A DNA stretch of 64,000 bases from Actinotignum urinale DSM 15805 (GTDB taxonomy: Bacteria > Actinomycetota > Actinomycetes > Actinomycetales > Actinomycetaceae): positions 62,001-126,000 of the forward strand of contig NZ_ATUY01000002.1 in the NCBI RefSeq assembly GCF_000420445.1, given 5' to 3'. Under the pieces are notes generated by a model. That model was not told the origin of the DNA and did not search any database. It saw only the letters and a program-made list of their open reading frames with translations. This document shows, one piece after another, positions 7,796 through 19,207 of this stretch (position 1 is its first letter; each line of letters opens with the position of its first letter). A program made the translations under genes and the position numbers.

Positions 7796-9292
7796 GTGAA
7801 TATTTACCCCTCACTCGAAACCGTCCTCGAACTTTCTGAAAAATACACATCTATCCCCATCGCAACCGACATCCTCTCTGATATGGTGACGCCAGTGAGC
7901 GTCCTGCGCAAAGCAAAAGCGCAGAGCAAACACGTCTATCTCCTCGAATCCGCGGCGGAAAGCGAAGGTTTTGGGCGATACACCTTTATCGGATACGACC
8001 CGTCCCTGGAAATCACCGCTTTGGACGGTTGTGTGCATGTTGGCGATAAAGTGTACGAAAATGTTCATCCGGCGAAGCTGATTCGGGAGGTTCTCGCCAC
8101 TCGGCGCGCGCCATCCCTGCCGGAAATGCCGCCTTTTACCGGAGGGCTCGTCGGCTATTTTGCTTACGATTACGTCAAATATGGGGAACCAACCCTCAAA
8201 CTGGACGCGCCCAATAACGAGGGGTTCAACGATGTGGACCTTATGCTTTTTGATCGAGTGATCGCTTTTGATAACTATAAGCAAAAAATACAGGCAATCG
8301 CTCATGTTGAAGCACCTGAAGGGGCGAGCCACGCGGATGTGGAAAACGCCTACCGCAAGGCAGTAACAGCCATTCACGAACTCGTGGATCTCGTGATTAA
8401 CGGGACGCCAACGCCGCACACGTCGGGGCGTATGACGGGTGATGTCGAACCGCAGATGTCTCGCGAAGAGTTCGAGGGTGTTGTCCTCAAGGCACAACAC
8501 CACATTCACGAAGGCGACATTTTCCAAATTGTGCCGTCCAATGCGCTCACTGCGCCTTTCGAGGGGTCTTTGCTGGATACGTATCGCGTGTTGCGAACAA
8601 TCAACCCCTCGCCGTACATGTTCTATTTTTCCGGGCACAATATTGAAGTTGCCGGGGCGTCCCCAGAAACGCTCGTCAAGTTAGAGAACGGTGTTTTGCA
8701 TACTTATCCGTTGGCGGGAACCCGCAAGCGTGGCGCAACCCCCGAAGAGGACGTCGCTTTGGAGCGCGAGCTTCTTGCCGACCCCAAAGAGGTCGCGGAA
8801 CACAATATGCTCGTGGATTTGGGACGTAACGATATTGGGCGCGTTGCCGAATTTGGGAGCGTCGAAGTTGAGAAATATTTGGAAGTCTTGCGGTTCAGCC
8901 ACGTGATGCACATAGGTTCGATTGTGCGCGGAGACTTGCGGGAAGGGTTGGATGCTCTGGACGTGGTCGAAGCGATTTTGCCCGCGGGAACGTTGTCCGG
9001 TGCGCCGAAAATCCGGGCGATGCAACTGATTAACGAGCTCGAAGGGAATAAACGCGGGCTGTACGGGGGCGGAATCGGGTACCTCGACTTTTCCGGAAAC
9101 ATGGATTTGTGTATCGCGATCCGTGTTGCGTACAGGGTTGGCGGGCGCGTATTTGCGCGAAGTGGCGCGGGAATCGTGCGCGATTCCGTTCCTTCCAAGG
9201 AGTACGACGAAACCATCAACAAAGCCGCCGCAACGATGAAGGCTCTGCGAGATGCCGAGGCTATGAGCGCGACGGAAAAGGGTGACAGGTGA
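7796..9292 (+). CDS. trpE: anthranilate synthase component I
   Basis: 498 residues from GTG 7796, with AGGAGA upstream. The N-terminal domain has the LLES motif (about residue 45) of tryptophan feedback-sensitive TrpE. The chorismate-binding domain carries PAGTLSGAPK, GGGIGY and IRVAYR near the C-terminus. It makes anthranilate from chorismate, using ammonia supplied by TrpG. No other trp genes follow, so the rest of the pathway is elsewhere or absent. The final GTGA overlaps the start of a small open frame leading into trpG. Confidence 0.95.
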   Translation: MNIYPSLETVLELSEKYTSIPIATDILSDMVTPVSVLRKAKAQSKHVYLLESAAESEGFGRYTFIGYDPSLEITALDGCVHVGDKVYENVHPAKLIREVLATRRAPSLPEMPPFTGGLVGYFAYDYVKYGEPTLKLDAPNNEGFNDVDLMLFDRVIAFDNYKQKIQAIAHVEAPEGASHADVENAYRKAVTAIHELVDLVINGTPTPHTSGRMTGDVEPQMSREEFEGVVLKAQHHIHEGDIFQIVPSNALTAPFEGSLLDTYRVLRTINPSPYMFYFSGHNIEVAGASPETLVKLENGVLHTYPLAGTRKRGATPEEDVALERELLADPKEVAEHNMLVDLGRNDIGRVAEFGSVEVEKYLEVLRFSHVMHIGSIVRGDLREGLDALDVVEAILPAGTLSGAPKIRAMQLINELEGNKRGLYGGGIGYLDFSGNMDLCIAIRVAYRVGGRVFARSGAGIVRDSVPSKEYDETINKAAATMKALRDAEAMSATEKGDR

Positions 9293-9396
9293 GTGGACGT
9301 AGCCGGGTGAACGGGCGCAACAAGGTGAGTGGGCGCAACAAGGTGAGTGGACGCAGCCGGGTGAACGGGCGCAACGAGGTGAGTGGGCGCAACTGG
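9289..9396 (+). repeat. six 18-bp tandem units (two 54-bp blocks)
   Basis: Units of the type GTGAGTGGGCGCAACAAG start at 9289, 9307, 9325, 9343, 9361 and 9379. Units 1-3 and 4-6 match one another in order, so the array is a 54-bp block duplicated once. It separates trpE from trpG. Confidence 0.9.
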
Positions 9397-9528
9397 CGCA
9401 GGGCGCGGGTGCTGAACGCGCTTGGCACGGAACTTGGCAACATCTGGGCGCAACCGGCGCGGCGCGGGTACTCTGCGGGTTGTGAGCGATATGTCGGAAG
9501 TGTAGACGTGAGAATTAAGGGAAACTAG
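9289..9528 (+). CDS. possible small linker ORF made of an 18-bp minisatellite between trpE and trpG
   Basis: 79 codons from a GTG that overlaps the trpE stop (GTGA) to a TAG two bases before the trpG ATG, so the frame fills the gap exactly. The first 36 codons are six repeats of a six-residue unit such as VSGRNK. The composition is basic and low-complexity and resembles no family. It may be a translational coupling device or a chance frame opened by the repeat. Confidence 0.3.
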   Translation: MSGRSRVNGRNKVSGRNKVSGRSRVNGRNEVSGRNWRRARVLNALGTELGNIWAQPARRGYSAGCERYVGSVDVRIKGN

Positions 9529-9530
9529 CG

Positions 9531-10148
9531 ATGATTTTAATTATTGACAATTACGATTCATTTACCTTCAACCTCTTCCAACTGGTAGGCGGTATCGAAC
9601 CGGATATTAAGGTGATTCGCAACGACGAACTCACCGTCGAAGAAATTGATGCCCTGGATCCGGAGGCGATTATTATTTCCCCTGGGCCAGGCTTCCCCAA
9701 AGACGCTGGCGTGACCGTTGATATAGTGAAGCCTTTGGGTTCGCGGATTCCTATTCTGGGCGTGTTTCTCGGGCACCAGGGAATTTGTGAAGCGTTTGGG
9801 GCGACGGTGAGCTACGCACATCAGGTAGTTCACGGAAAAAGCTACCCGGCACATGTCGATACGAATTCCGTGCTGTTTAGAGGCTTGAACGAACAAGAAA
9901 ATGTGGCGAGGTATCACTCCCTGGCCGCTATTGATTCCACACTTCCTCCCGAGCTGAAAGTGACGTCAACATGTACGGACGACGGGGAAGTCATGGCAAT
10001 CCAGCATGAAAAATACCCGATTTACGGCGTGCAATTCCACCCGGAATCAATTATGACCCCGGGTGGAGAAACAATGATGCGGAACTTTATTAGCGCCGCC
10101 CGCGAATGGAATAAACTTCACGAACGCGGGCAAAAAACACGCCAATAA
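9531..10148 (+). CDS. trpG: anthranilate synthase component II with altered active site (Cys79Phe)
   Basis: 205 residues, ATG with AAGGGAA upstream. Class I glutamine amidotransferase fold: IDNYDSFT at the start, SPGPG near 50-54, nucleophile region near 79, VQFHPES with the His/Glu pair near the end. The nucleophile motif normally reads GxCLGHQ; here it is GVFLGHQ, with TTT (Phe) at codon 79. Without that cysteine, glutamine cannot be hydrolysed. All other motifs are intact, so this is a recent mutation, a sequencing change, or an ammonia-only enzyme. Confidence 0.9.
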   Translation: MILIIDNYDSFTFNLFQLVGGIEPDIKVIRNDELTVEEIDALDPEAIIISPGPGFPKDAGVTVDIVKPLGSRIPILGVFLGHQGICEAFGATVSYAHQVVHGKSYPAHVDTNSVLFRGLNEQENVARYHSLAAIDSTLPPELKVTSTCTDDGEVMAIQHEKYPIYGVQFHPESIMTPGGETMMRNFISAAREWNKLHERGQKTRQ

Positions 10149-10174
10149 CTAGCGCCACCCGCGAATGGAATAAA
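10091..10174 (+). repeat. direct duplication of the trpG 3' end
   Basis: A 25-base segment (10091-10115) recurs at 10150-10174 with one mismatch, a 59-bp offset. The first copy codes the trpG C-terminus and the second lies just after its stop. Confidence 0.85.
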
Positions 10175-10237
10175 TACCACCGCTGAAGCAAAGGTGCATG
10201 TGGGCGGAATGAGGCGAGGCGTAAAGAGGCCGAGCTG

Positions 10238-11401
10238 TTATTTCTGCGGGAGCGGGCCAAGAAGAGCCGTCGCCCACGCCGAATGCAGAGATTCCTGATC
10301 GGAGGGCTGGAAAAGCCCGGCCAGGACATCCCGGTAGAGGCGTGAAAGCTCATGCTTGGTATAGTACGAAGAGCCTCCACAGGAACGAATAGATTCCTCA
10401 ACGGCGCGCAGTGAACTTTCGGCCGCCAAATTTTTTGCTGCAGAGAGCTTTGGGTAATCGGCAAGCGACGCCACTTCTTCGGGCACGCCAACCGTCGCAT
10501 TTTCCACCTTGTTCGCAAGTTCGCGCAGGGCTGGTCCAACAGGATACATGTGAAGCGCAGCTTCCGCCAAACGCCAGCGAATAGCGGGATCGTGTGCGTA
10601 GACATCGTTGTTCATAACCGACCTGCGGTTTTTCACGTGCTCACAGGCAACCTCAATCGCACGTTCCCCGATGCCCTGATACGTGGCGCCCAACAAAATC
10701 TCGAAATGGGAGAAAATACCGTACACAACAGGTTCAACATTTGCGCCCGGTTGCACGATCCCGAGAACGGCATCCGCCGGAATTTTCGCATCCTGAAGCA
10801 CTGTCGTATTCGACTGAGTCGCCCGCATCCCCAGCGTGTCCCAATCCGGTTTCACCTCGAAACCGCCGTCCTCGCGCTTGAGCACGCCGAAAACGTTGCG
10901 CACACCGTCGTCGTTCTTCCAAGCACCGAAAGTCATGAGGTAATCCCACGCCGGGGCGAGAGACGTAAAGACTTTTGTTCCCGATATAGTGAAACCGCCG
11001 TTGCCGTCCGGGGTGGCGATGGAGAGGGAACCGAAGAGGACGAGGTCGTTACCGGGTTCAGAAATGCCGAATGCGAAGAGTTTTCCGGCTGCCGCTTCAC
11101 GCAAAATAAGTTCGCCGTTGGAAACGCCCTGGGAGACGAGGTAGCGTCCAAGCCCAACAATGATATGGTGCATATTGATGCCGAGCGCTGTCGCGGGAGC
11201 GAAGCGTGCAAGGCGGGTTTGTTCTGCGCAAATTTCGGGTAACGTTAAGCCCGCGCCACCGTATTCTTTGGGGACGAAGGCGCCCAGGTAGCCGGCCTCG
11301 CGCAGTTCGCGGTAGTCGTCCTCGGGGAAAGCGTTAGTGGCATCGACGGTGGCTGCGCGCGAACGGAAACCTTCAAGAAGTTTTTCAGGTAGGAATGGCA
11401 T
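10238..11401 (-). CDS. acyl-CoA dehydrogenase family flavoprotein
   Basis: 387 residues. ATG 11401 is chosen because AGGAGA lies just upstream. The three-domain ACAD layout is visible: N-terminal helices with FVPKEYGGAG, the middle beta-domain with FGISEPGND and the IxGTKVFTS segment, and a C-terminal helical domain. These enzymes dehydrogenate acyl-CoA with FAD, but related members act on other substrates (DszC/SfnB type). There is no beta-oxidation neighbour and the gene stands alone facing trpG, so the substrate is unknown. Confidence 0.85.
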   Translation of the reverse strand: MPFLPEKLLEGFRSRAATVDATNAFPEDDYRELREAGYLGAFVPKEYGGAGLTLPEICAEQTRLARFAPATALGINMHHIIVGLGRYLVSQGVSNGELILREAAAGKLFAFGISEPGNDLVLFGSLSIATPDGNGGFTISGTKVFTSLAPAWDYLMTFGAWKNDDGVRNVFGVLKREDGGFEVKPDWDTLGMRATQSNTTVLQDAKIPADAVLGIVQPGANVEPVVYGIFSHFEILLGATYQGIGERAIEVACEHVKNRRSVMNNDVYAHDPAIRWRLAEAALHMYPVGPALRELANKVENATVGVPEEVASLADYPKLSAAKNLAAESSLRAVEESIRSCGGSSYYTKHELSRLYRDVLAGLFQPSDQESLHSAWATALLGPLPQK

Positions 11402-11796
11402 ATTTTCTCCTGTGAAAATAGGGTGTGCGACGAAAGTGCGGGACACCTTCGCGTATCTGTCCTTTTCATTTTAACCCCTGTGTGAGAAAAGGGAGGTTGA
11501 TGCTTGACGCCATGGCGTTTGTGATGTGTCTTAACCTTTGTGTGCGGAAGCGGGTGAGGGGTTGCGTGTGAGGGTTGGTGAGGGGTGCGTGAGAAAGTGG
11601 GGCGAGGTTGCGTGTTAGGAAAGGGGTTGGTTGTAATTCTCGACGAAGGGGCGCGCTTCGCTACGAGGGCTTGTGAGTGAGGGTTTGCGTGCGAGGATGG
11701 GTGCGGGTTGCATATTCGGAAAGGGCGGGTGTGGTGAGAACCGCGAATTGATACCTAAAGTGGCATTTTGTTCGGGGATGCTTTAAACTACTAACC
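11402..11796. other. intergenic region, G-rich degenerate repeats
   Basis: I see no gene. Much of 11510-11720 is G-rich on the plus strand with short recurring strings such as GTGAGGG and GGTTGCGTG. It holds the upstream regions of the leftward dehydrogenase gene and the rightward SRP RNA. Confidence 0.5.
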
Positions 11797-11890
11797 GACT
11801 CCCCATGCGGCGGTATCTTGCAAAACTCCCCCAGGGCCGGAAGGCAGCAAGGGTATGCGGGCTCTATCGGGTGCGTGGGGCGTCTTTTTT
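11797..11890 (+). ncRNA. ffs: signal recognition particle RNA (4.5S-like) with terminator
   Basis: The conserved apical core is present: AGGGCCGGAAGGCAGCAAGG, with GGAA as tetraloop and the GCAGCA asymmetric bulge. Outer arms GACTCCCCATGC (11797 on) and GCGTGGGGCGTC (ending 11884) close a small, bacterial-type hairpin RNA. Six T follow. It lies upstream of dnaX, its common place in actinobacteria. Confidence 0.93.
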
Positions 11891-12055
11891 CTGGGCTTCG
11901 CCCATGTCAACCGCTTTCAATCGCGGGTATGTTCTTCTGGATGCACCTCGGCATTTGGGCATCTCGTACAAGCGTTTCGCATAATGAAAAAAATGAAAAA
12001 TTTCCTGCGCTGTTATTTTTATTTTTAAGCGCAAAATTAAAATTTTTAAAAACGT

Positions 12056-12129
12056 GTTTTGAGGCGGCTTCCTCCTTTCATGATGAGTCCTTTCTCTCTA
12101 AGTGCATAACACTGTAGCCGCCTCAAAAC
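12056..12129. repeat. 14-bp inverted repeat upstream of dnaX
   Basis: GTTTTGAGGCGGCT (12056-12069) is exactly inverted as AGCCGCCTCAAAAC (12116-12129) around 46 bases. A second hairpin follows: AAAGGGGTGGG (12136-12146) with TCCGCCCCTTT (12163-12173). No T run follows either, so a structured leader or small RNA is possible. Confidence 0.8.
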
Positions 12130-12260
12130 ATTAATAAAGGGGTGGGGTCCGGCGAGTAGGAGTCCGCCCCTTTCGTCGGCTCGCGTCCGTCGTCGCGTCC
12201 GTCGTCGTACAAAAAATAGTGAGAAAAGTTCAAGCCAAAAATAATGCGGGAGCAACCACG

Positions 12261-12266
12261 TACAAT
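12261..12266 (+). promoter_or_regulatory. -10 hexamer of leaderless dnaX
   Basis: TACAAT lies seven bases before GTG 12274 and no ribosome site is near, which favours this GTG as a leaderless start. Confidence 0.5.
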
Positions 12267-12273
12267 GGTTTTT

Positions 12274-14871
12274 GTGAGCATGGCATTATATCGGCGTTAT
12301 CGCCCCGAACGTTTTCAGGACCTTATTGGCCAGGAACAGGTGGTTAAACCCCTGATGGTGGCTCTGTGCGCTAATAAAACCGTGCACGCCTACCTGTTTT
12401 CAGGGCCTCGCGGATGTGGGAAAACCACGTCGGCGCGTATTTTTGCACGCTGTTTGAACTGTGCTCAGGCGCCCACGGATACCCCATGCGGAAAATGCCC
12501 ATCGTGCATTGAACTTGGATCAGGTGGTAGCGGTTCGCTTGACGTCGTGGAAATGGATGCGGCGAGTCACGGAGGTGTGGATGATGCACGCGATTTGGTA
12601 GAACGCGCAACGTTCGCGCCCTCGCGTGATCGATACAAGATTTTTATTATCGACGAAGCCCACATGGTCACTACACAAGGGTTTAATGCGTTGCTGAAAC
12701 TTGTGGAGGAGCCACCTGCTCACGTCAAATTCATTTTTGCGACGACGGAGCCCGAAAAAGTGATTGGAACGATTCGTTCGCGTACCCATCACTATCCCTT
12801 CCGCCTTGTTCCGCCGGAAATCATGGAAGATTACCTTGCGGGGTTATGCGGGGAAGAAGGTATTCAACCGGAAGAGGGTGTCCTCGGGCTTGTTGTTCGC
12901 GCTGGAGGAGGGTCTGTTCGTGATTCTCTCTCTGTTCTTGATCAGCTTATGGGCGGTAGTGAGGGTGCGCGTATTGAATATGCTCAAGCTGTGGCGCTGC
13001 TGGGGTACACCGATTCGACACTATTGGACAAGGCAGTGGAAGCAATTGCTCAAGAAGACGGCGCAGGCTTATTCAGTGTTGTAGAAAATGTTATTCAATC
13101 CGGGCATGATCCGAGGCGTTTTGTTGAAGATTTACTTCAACGCATGCGTGATCTTATCGTCATCGATATGGCGGGAGAAGCGGCGAAGGACGCGCTAAGT
13201 GGTATTCCGGAAGATCAAATACAGTCCATGAGCGAACAGGCGCGCTTATTGGGTGCACGTCGTGCAACAATCGCGGCCGAATTGGTAAACGAGGCATTAT
13301 CGTCTATGGTCGGCGCAACATCTCCACGTCTTCAACTGGAATTATTATGTGCGCGTCTATTACTGGGAGTGAAAACAGAACGTAATCCGGGAAATAATCG
13401 CGAGTTTTCACCCGGCTATGCAGGATCGCAAGGAGATGCGCAAAGTGGTGGGCAAGGAGACGTGCCGAGCAACTCAGGTGCGAGGGTAGGCGAGCTGGCA
13501 GGTGAGCTGGAAGGTGGCGCCTTTGCGAAGGGAAATGCGCCAGGTGCGCAGAGCGGAGTTTTCGCCTCTACCGTTCAAGGAGATGGACTCGCAAGTGGGG
13601 GATATGATGGGAATGAAGCTACTTTTAAGCAGGTAAGTGGTGGTAATAATGGGCGGCAACCCGATGGAAGTGCGGTGGAACATGCGGTGAATAATTGCAT
13701 GGAAACACGCAGTTTTGTTCCCGTCGTACATAAGAAAAATGCTGAAGAAGTTGCGAGAGAAAAAGCTCGGCTGGCGTCGTTGCGTTCAGGGAAAACATGG
13801 GGATCCGTCTCTGCATTCACGCAACAAGCGGAACTTCCTGCGCAACCTATGGAACAGTCAGCGCAAAAAATCGAGCCACACAGCAATTCTCAGGATGCTA
13901 CATCACGCAGTAATTCTCAGGACGCCACATTACACCAAGAACTACGTGATCAGTGGGAAAACATCGCCACTAAAGGTGTATTTGCGAAAGCAATATTTGC
14001 CTATCCCGTTCATTTACTTGGGGTATGGGCCGGTGTTGCATACCTTGAGTTTGAACGCGATGAAAATTTCGCCTACATGGAAAAACAGGAAAATGTTGAA
14101 CGCCTGGGCGCACACCTATCCAGATTTACTAGCCAACCGGTCACCGTTAAAACGCGCAAAAAATCGGCAACATCTGATGAACCTCCAGTAGAGAATATTC
14201 CAGAAGGTCCCTACGGTGATTATCCTGAACCGTCGTACGAGGAATACGTAGACGAGCCACCCGTCGAAGAATACGAGGAAGAACCTTATCTTGAGGATTC
14301 TTATGTTGAAGAATCTCGTGAGGGAGAAGCGTATGCGCAGGGCGAATATCCAAAATCTGTCAAAAAAGAGAATGAAAAAACGCAAGCCAATCATTCCAAT
14401 GGCGAAGAAGAATCCTCCTCTGTACCTTTTTATATGCAAAAAATGCCTATGCCTTCCTTTCCGGGAAACGCGAACATAGGAATGCCGGCATCTGAAGAAA
14501 CTTCAGTTTCAAGCTACTTAGCTAACGCATCACGTGGGCTCAACACAGCAAGGCCACAAACCAAGCAACAGGGCGCGCCAACAAGGGTAACGTCTGCGGT
14601 GTCTGAAGCATCCACAACGCCTCAAAAGTCCGCAACAGACACAGAATCCTCGTTCAACAATGCGCAAGAAAAAGTTGCACAAGCCAGGCAACAAGGCAAT
14701 CAAGGATCCCAACCAACCCCAGCGAACACCAGCGAAGATGCGGAAGAATATGACGTTTCGCCCGACGATCCAACCCTAGAAAATTCAAAAGCTGTAGGGG
14801 TAGAAGTTGTTCTCGATACATTTCATGGGACAATAATCGAAGAAAATGTGAAAGATGGAGGCAATAACTAG
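12274..14871 (+). CDS. dnaX: DNA polymerase III subunits gamma and tau
   Basis: 865 residues from GTG 12274 ([14 protein letters not shown], the usual DnaX start; ATG 12280 is an alternative). Walker A GPRGCGKT (44-51), zinc-binding cysteines 60, 63, 72, 75 and 78, DEAH 127-130 and the sensor and lid regions follow within the first 370 residues. The clamp-loader ATPase core is complete. The remainder is a long low-complexity tail, partly very Glu/Tyr-rich (about 640-720) and Gln/Asn/Ser/Thr-rich at the end. The tail contains one conserved tau-like segment (about 555-630). It overlaps recR by one base. Confidence 0.96.
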   Translation: MSMALYRRYRPERFQDLIGQEQVVKPLMVALCANKTVHAYLFSGPRGCGKTTSARIFARCLNCAQAPTDTPCGKCPSCIELGSGGSGSLDVVEMDAASHGGVDDARDLVERATFAPSRDRYKIFIIDEAHMVTTQGFNALLKLVEEPPAHVKFIFATTEPEKVIGTIRSRTHHYPFRLVPPEIMEDYLAGLCGEEGIQPEEGVLGLVVRAGGGSVRDSLSVLDQLMGGSEGARIEYAQAVALLGYTDSTLLDKAVEAIAQEDGAGLFSVVENVIQSGHDPRRFVEDLLQRMRDLIVIDMAGEAAKDALSGIPEDQIQSMSEQARLLGARRATIAAELVNEALSSMVGATSPRLQLELLCARLLLGVKTERNPGNNREFSPGYAGSQGDAQSGGQGDVPSNSGARVGELAGELEGGAFAKGNAPGAQSGVFASTVQGDGLASGGYDGNEATFKQVSGGNNGRQPDGSAVEHAVNNCMETRSFVPVVHKKNAEEVAREKARLASLRSGKTWGSVSAFTQQAELPAQPMEQSAQKIEPHSNSQDATSRSNSQDATLHQELRDQWENIATKGVFAKAIFAYPVHLLGVWAGVAYLEFERDENFAYMEKQENVERLGAHLSRFTSQPVTVKTRKKSATSDEPPVENIPEGPYGDYPEPSYEEYVDEPPVEEYEEEPYLEDSYVEESREGEAYAQGEYPKSVKKENEKTQANHSNGEEESSSVPFYMQKMPMPSFPGNANIGMPASEETSVSSYLANASRGLNTARPQTKQQGAPTRVTSAVSEASTTPQKSATDTESSFNNAQEKVAQARQQGNQGSQPTPANTSEDAEEYDVSPDDPTLENSKAVGVEVVLDTFHGTIIEENVKDGGNN

Positions 14872-15554
14872 TGGCAGGCGTATATGATGGTGCAGTTCAA
14901 GAACTCATTGATGAACTCGGCAGGCTACCGGGAATCGGTCCAAAAAGCGCCCAACGTATAGCCTTTTACCTCCTCGAACAAGAAGAAACCGAGGTTCAAG
15001 CGCTCGCGGATGCCATGATTCGCGTCAAAAAAACCGTTCACTTCTGCACAATTTGCGGAAACGTCACAGAAGCGGAATTATGCGCAATATGTTCAGATAC
15101 CAGGCGAGTTGATTCCGTCGTTTGCGTCGTCGAAGAAGCAAAAGACGTCATCGCCATCGAAAGAACCCGAGAATTCCGCGGACGCTACCACGTACTAGGC
15201 GGAGCCATAAACCCCATCCAAGGAATTGGGCCGGAAAACCTCCGAATCCGCGAACTCCTCACACGCCTCCAAGACGGCAGCATTACCGAAGTCATCCTCG
15301 CAACCGATCCGAACATCGAAGGCGAAGCAACCGCGGCCTACCTTATACGGCTCCTTACGCCCATCGGAATCGGAATATCTCGGCTCGCATCGGGCTTGCC
15401 GGTAGGAGGAGATCTCGAATACGCCGACGAAATCACGCTATCTCGCGCCTTTGAAGGACGAACCGTCATCGCGGCGCCAACGGCACCCGCGCCAACGGCA
15501 CCCGCGCCAACGGCACCCGCGCCAACGGCACTAACAACACCGCGAATGCCCTAA
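14871..15554 (+). CDS. recR: recombination mediator RecR with repeat-derived C-terminal tail
   Basis: 227 residues from GTG 14871, whose G is the last base of the dnaX stop. The order is helix-hairpin-helix ([11 protein letters not shown], 19-29), a four-cysteine zinc finger (59, 62, 71, 74), Toprim domain (from about 82) and the final ATP-binding-like segment. RecR loads RecA at gaps with RecF/RecO. RecR is normally about 200 residues; the extra ~27 are (Ala-Pro-Thr) repeats coded by a 15-bp array. dnaX-recR is the standard bacterial order. Confidence 0.96.
   Translation: MAGVYDGAVQELIDELGRLPGIGPKSAQRIAFYLLEQEETEVQALADAMIRVKKTVHFCTICGNVTEAELCAICSDTRRVDSVVCVVEEAKDVIAIERTREFRGRYHVLGGAINPIQGIGPENLRIRELLTRLQDGSITEVILATDPNIEGEATAAYLIRLLTPIGIGISRLASGLPVGGDLEYADEITLSRAFEGRTVIAAPTAPAPTAPAPTAPAPTALTTPRMP
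15474..15531 (+). repeat. 15-bp tandem repeat in the recR 3' end
   Basis: GCGCCAACGGCACCC repeats at 15474, 15489 and 15504, with a partial fourth copy at 15519. It codes A-P-T-A-P units and adds a disordered tail to RecR. Confidence 0.95.
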
Positions 15555-15673
15555 CGCAACAACGGCAGTTCTGTACCGTGTGCAGCCTCTCATGTGAATT
15601 CCTGAGATTTGGCTGGAAAAGTCTAGGCAAACAACTAAACTAAAGAAGAATATCACTATACACAGGAGACATC

Positions 15674-17979
<2,306 letters not shown>

Positions 17980-17988
17980 GCGCGTTGC

Positions 17989-19206
17989 TTATCGGCCGTC
18001 GTCGAAAAATGTTGATTCATCGCGACGATGGCGCAACACGTTGTCGATAAATGATGTCACAGCCTCCGCCTGAGGAACTTCGCGTTTTTGCTGTTCCGAA
18101 ATAAACCAGCGGTGGTCAAGAAGCTCATGGAACACTTCAGCAGGCTCCAGTTTGTCGCGCAAATTTAGGGGAATAGCGTCAATAGTTGGCTGATATACCT
18201 CACGAACCCAATCCTGGGCAGCCTGTTCCGAGGTTTGCCCGCGTTCACGTTCCTTGGAAGAAAATTCTTCGATGTCGTTGAGAATACGCCGTGCCTGATT
18301 TTCCTCCATCACCAGCCCAGTTAGCCGCTCCACCTTGAGCGAATAAAAACGCGGTTCCACCGTTTTTGGACGCATCCGTAAGCCCTGAGTTGCTGAGTCT
18401 TGCGTAATATCCATTTCGTTGACGTCGAAACCAAGCTGATTGAGTCGCTCAATACGTGTGGCGATCTTCCATTCTTCGTCCTGCCCAAAGGTAATGGGCG
18501 CATCGAGAACATTCCAGAGTTCGTGGTAGCGGTGAGCAAACACATTACCGATAGAGAGGGTGTCGAAATCTGCGGGGAGAATTTCGCCCGCTTGAAGATC
18601 CATGAGCTCACCTATAATATTTGTGCGCGCAACATCAATATCGTATTCGCGTTTGCGTGTGGTGATAGGTTTATGCAGTTCCCCGGTTTCTGCATCAACG
18701 AGATAGGCGGCAAAGGATCCGGCGTCACGCCTGAACAGGACATTAGATAGTGAAACATCGCCCCAAAAAAATCCGAGAAGGTGGAGGCGAACCATCAACC
18801 CAACCAGAGCGTCAATGAGCAAAGAAACAACGCTATCTTGGTGACGCTGCCCGAAAACCGCACGAAAAGGTAGAGAAAAACTCAGATGTTCCGTGACAAG
18901 ACAGGCGTTGAGAGGCTCGCCGCTCACCGTTGTTCGTCTCGAAACAACAGCGATCGGCGCAACCGAAGGCGCCCCCAAGTTGTGCAATGTCCGCAATAGG
19001 TTATATTCGCGAACCGCAATATTTTCGCTAATCTCCTTCACCGCAATAATTCGATTCCTTAAATGCACGAAGCGAACCGTGTGGCGGGAAATTCCACGTG
19101 GAAGCGTCGCAACAAGATGCGTTGGCCACGTGTCCAGCTCAATATCCCATGGAAGATCCAGCAATTCCGGTTCCACGCGAGCTGCCAAAATGGAAAGATT
19201 GCTCAT
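17989..19206 (-). CDS. DUF4032 protein with kinase-like N-terminal domain
   Basis: 405 residues. ATG 19206 is chosen because it lies one base after the end of the ABC gene. Residues ~45-190 resemble the lipopolysaccharide-kinase fold: a lysine strand (IIAVKEIS), then GFFWGDVSLSNVL with the catalytic-type Asp and Asn, then VDAETGE in place of DFG. The C-terminal part (about 210-380) is DUF4032. The kinase-type residues look intact, so it may phosphorylate an unknown substrate. It forms an operon with the altered ABC ATPase. Confidence 0.8.
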   Translation of the reverse strand: MSNLSILAARVEPELLDLPWDIELDTWPTHLVATLPRGISRHTVRFVHLRNRIIAVKEISENIAVREYNLLRTLHNLGAPSVAPIAVVSRRTTVSGEPLNACLVTEHLSFSLPFRAVFGQRHQDSVVSLLIDALVGLMVRLHLLGFFWGDVSLSNVLFRRDAGSFAAYLVDAETGELHKPITTRKREYDIDVARTNIIGELMDLQAGEILPADFDTLSIGNVFAHRYHELWNVLDAPITFGQDEEWKIATRIERLNQLGFDVNEMDITQDSATQGLRMRPKTVEPRFYSLKVERLTGLVMEENQARRILNDIEEFSSKERERGQTSEQAAQDWVREVYQPTIDAIPLNLRDKLEPAEVFHELLDHRWFISEQQKREVPQAEAVTSFIDNVLRHRRDESTFFDDGR

Positions 19207-19207
19207 A

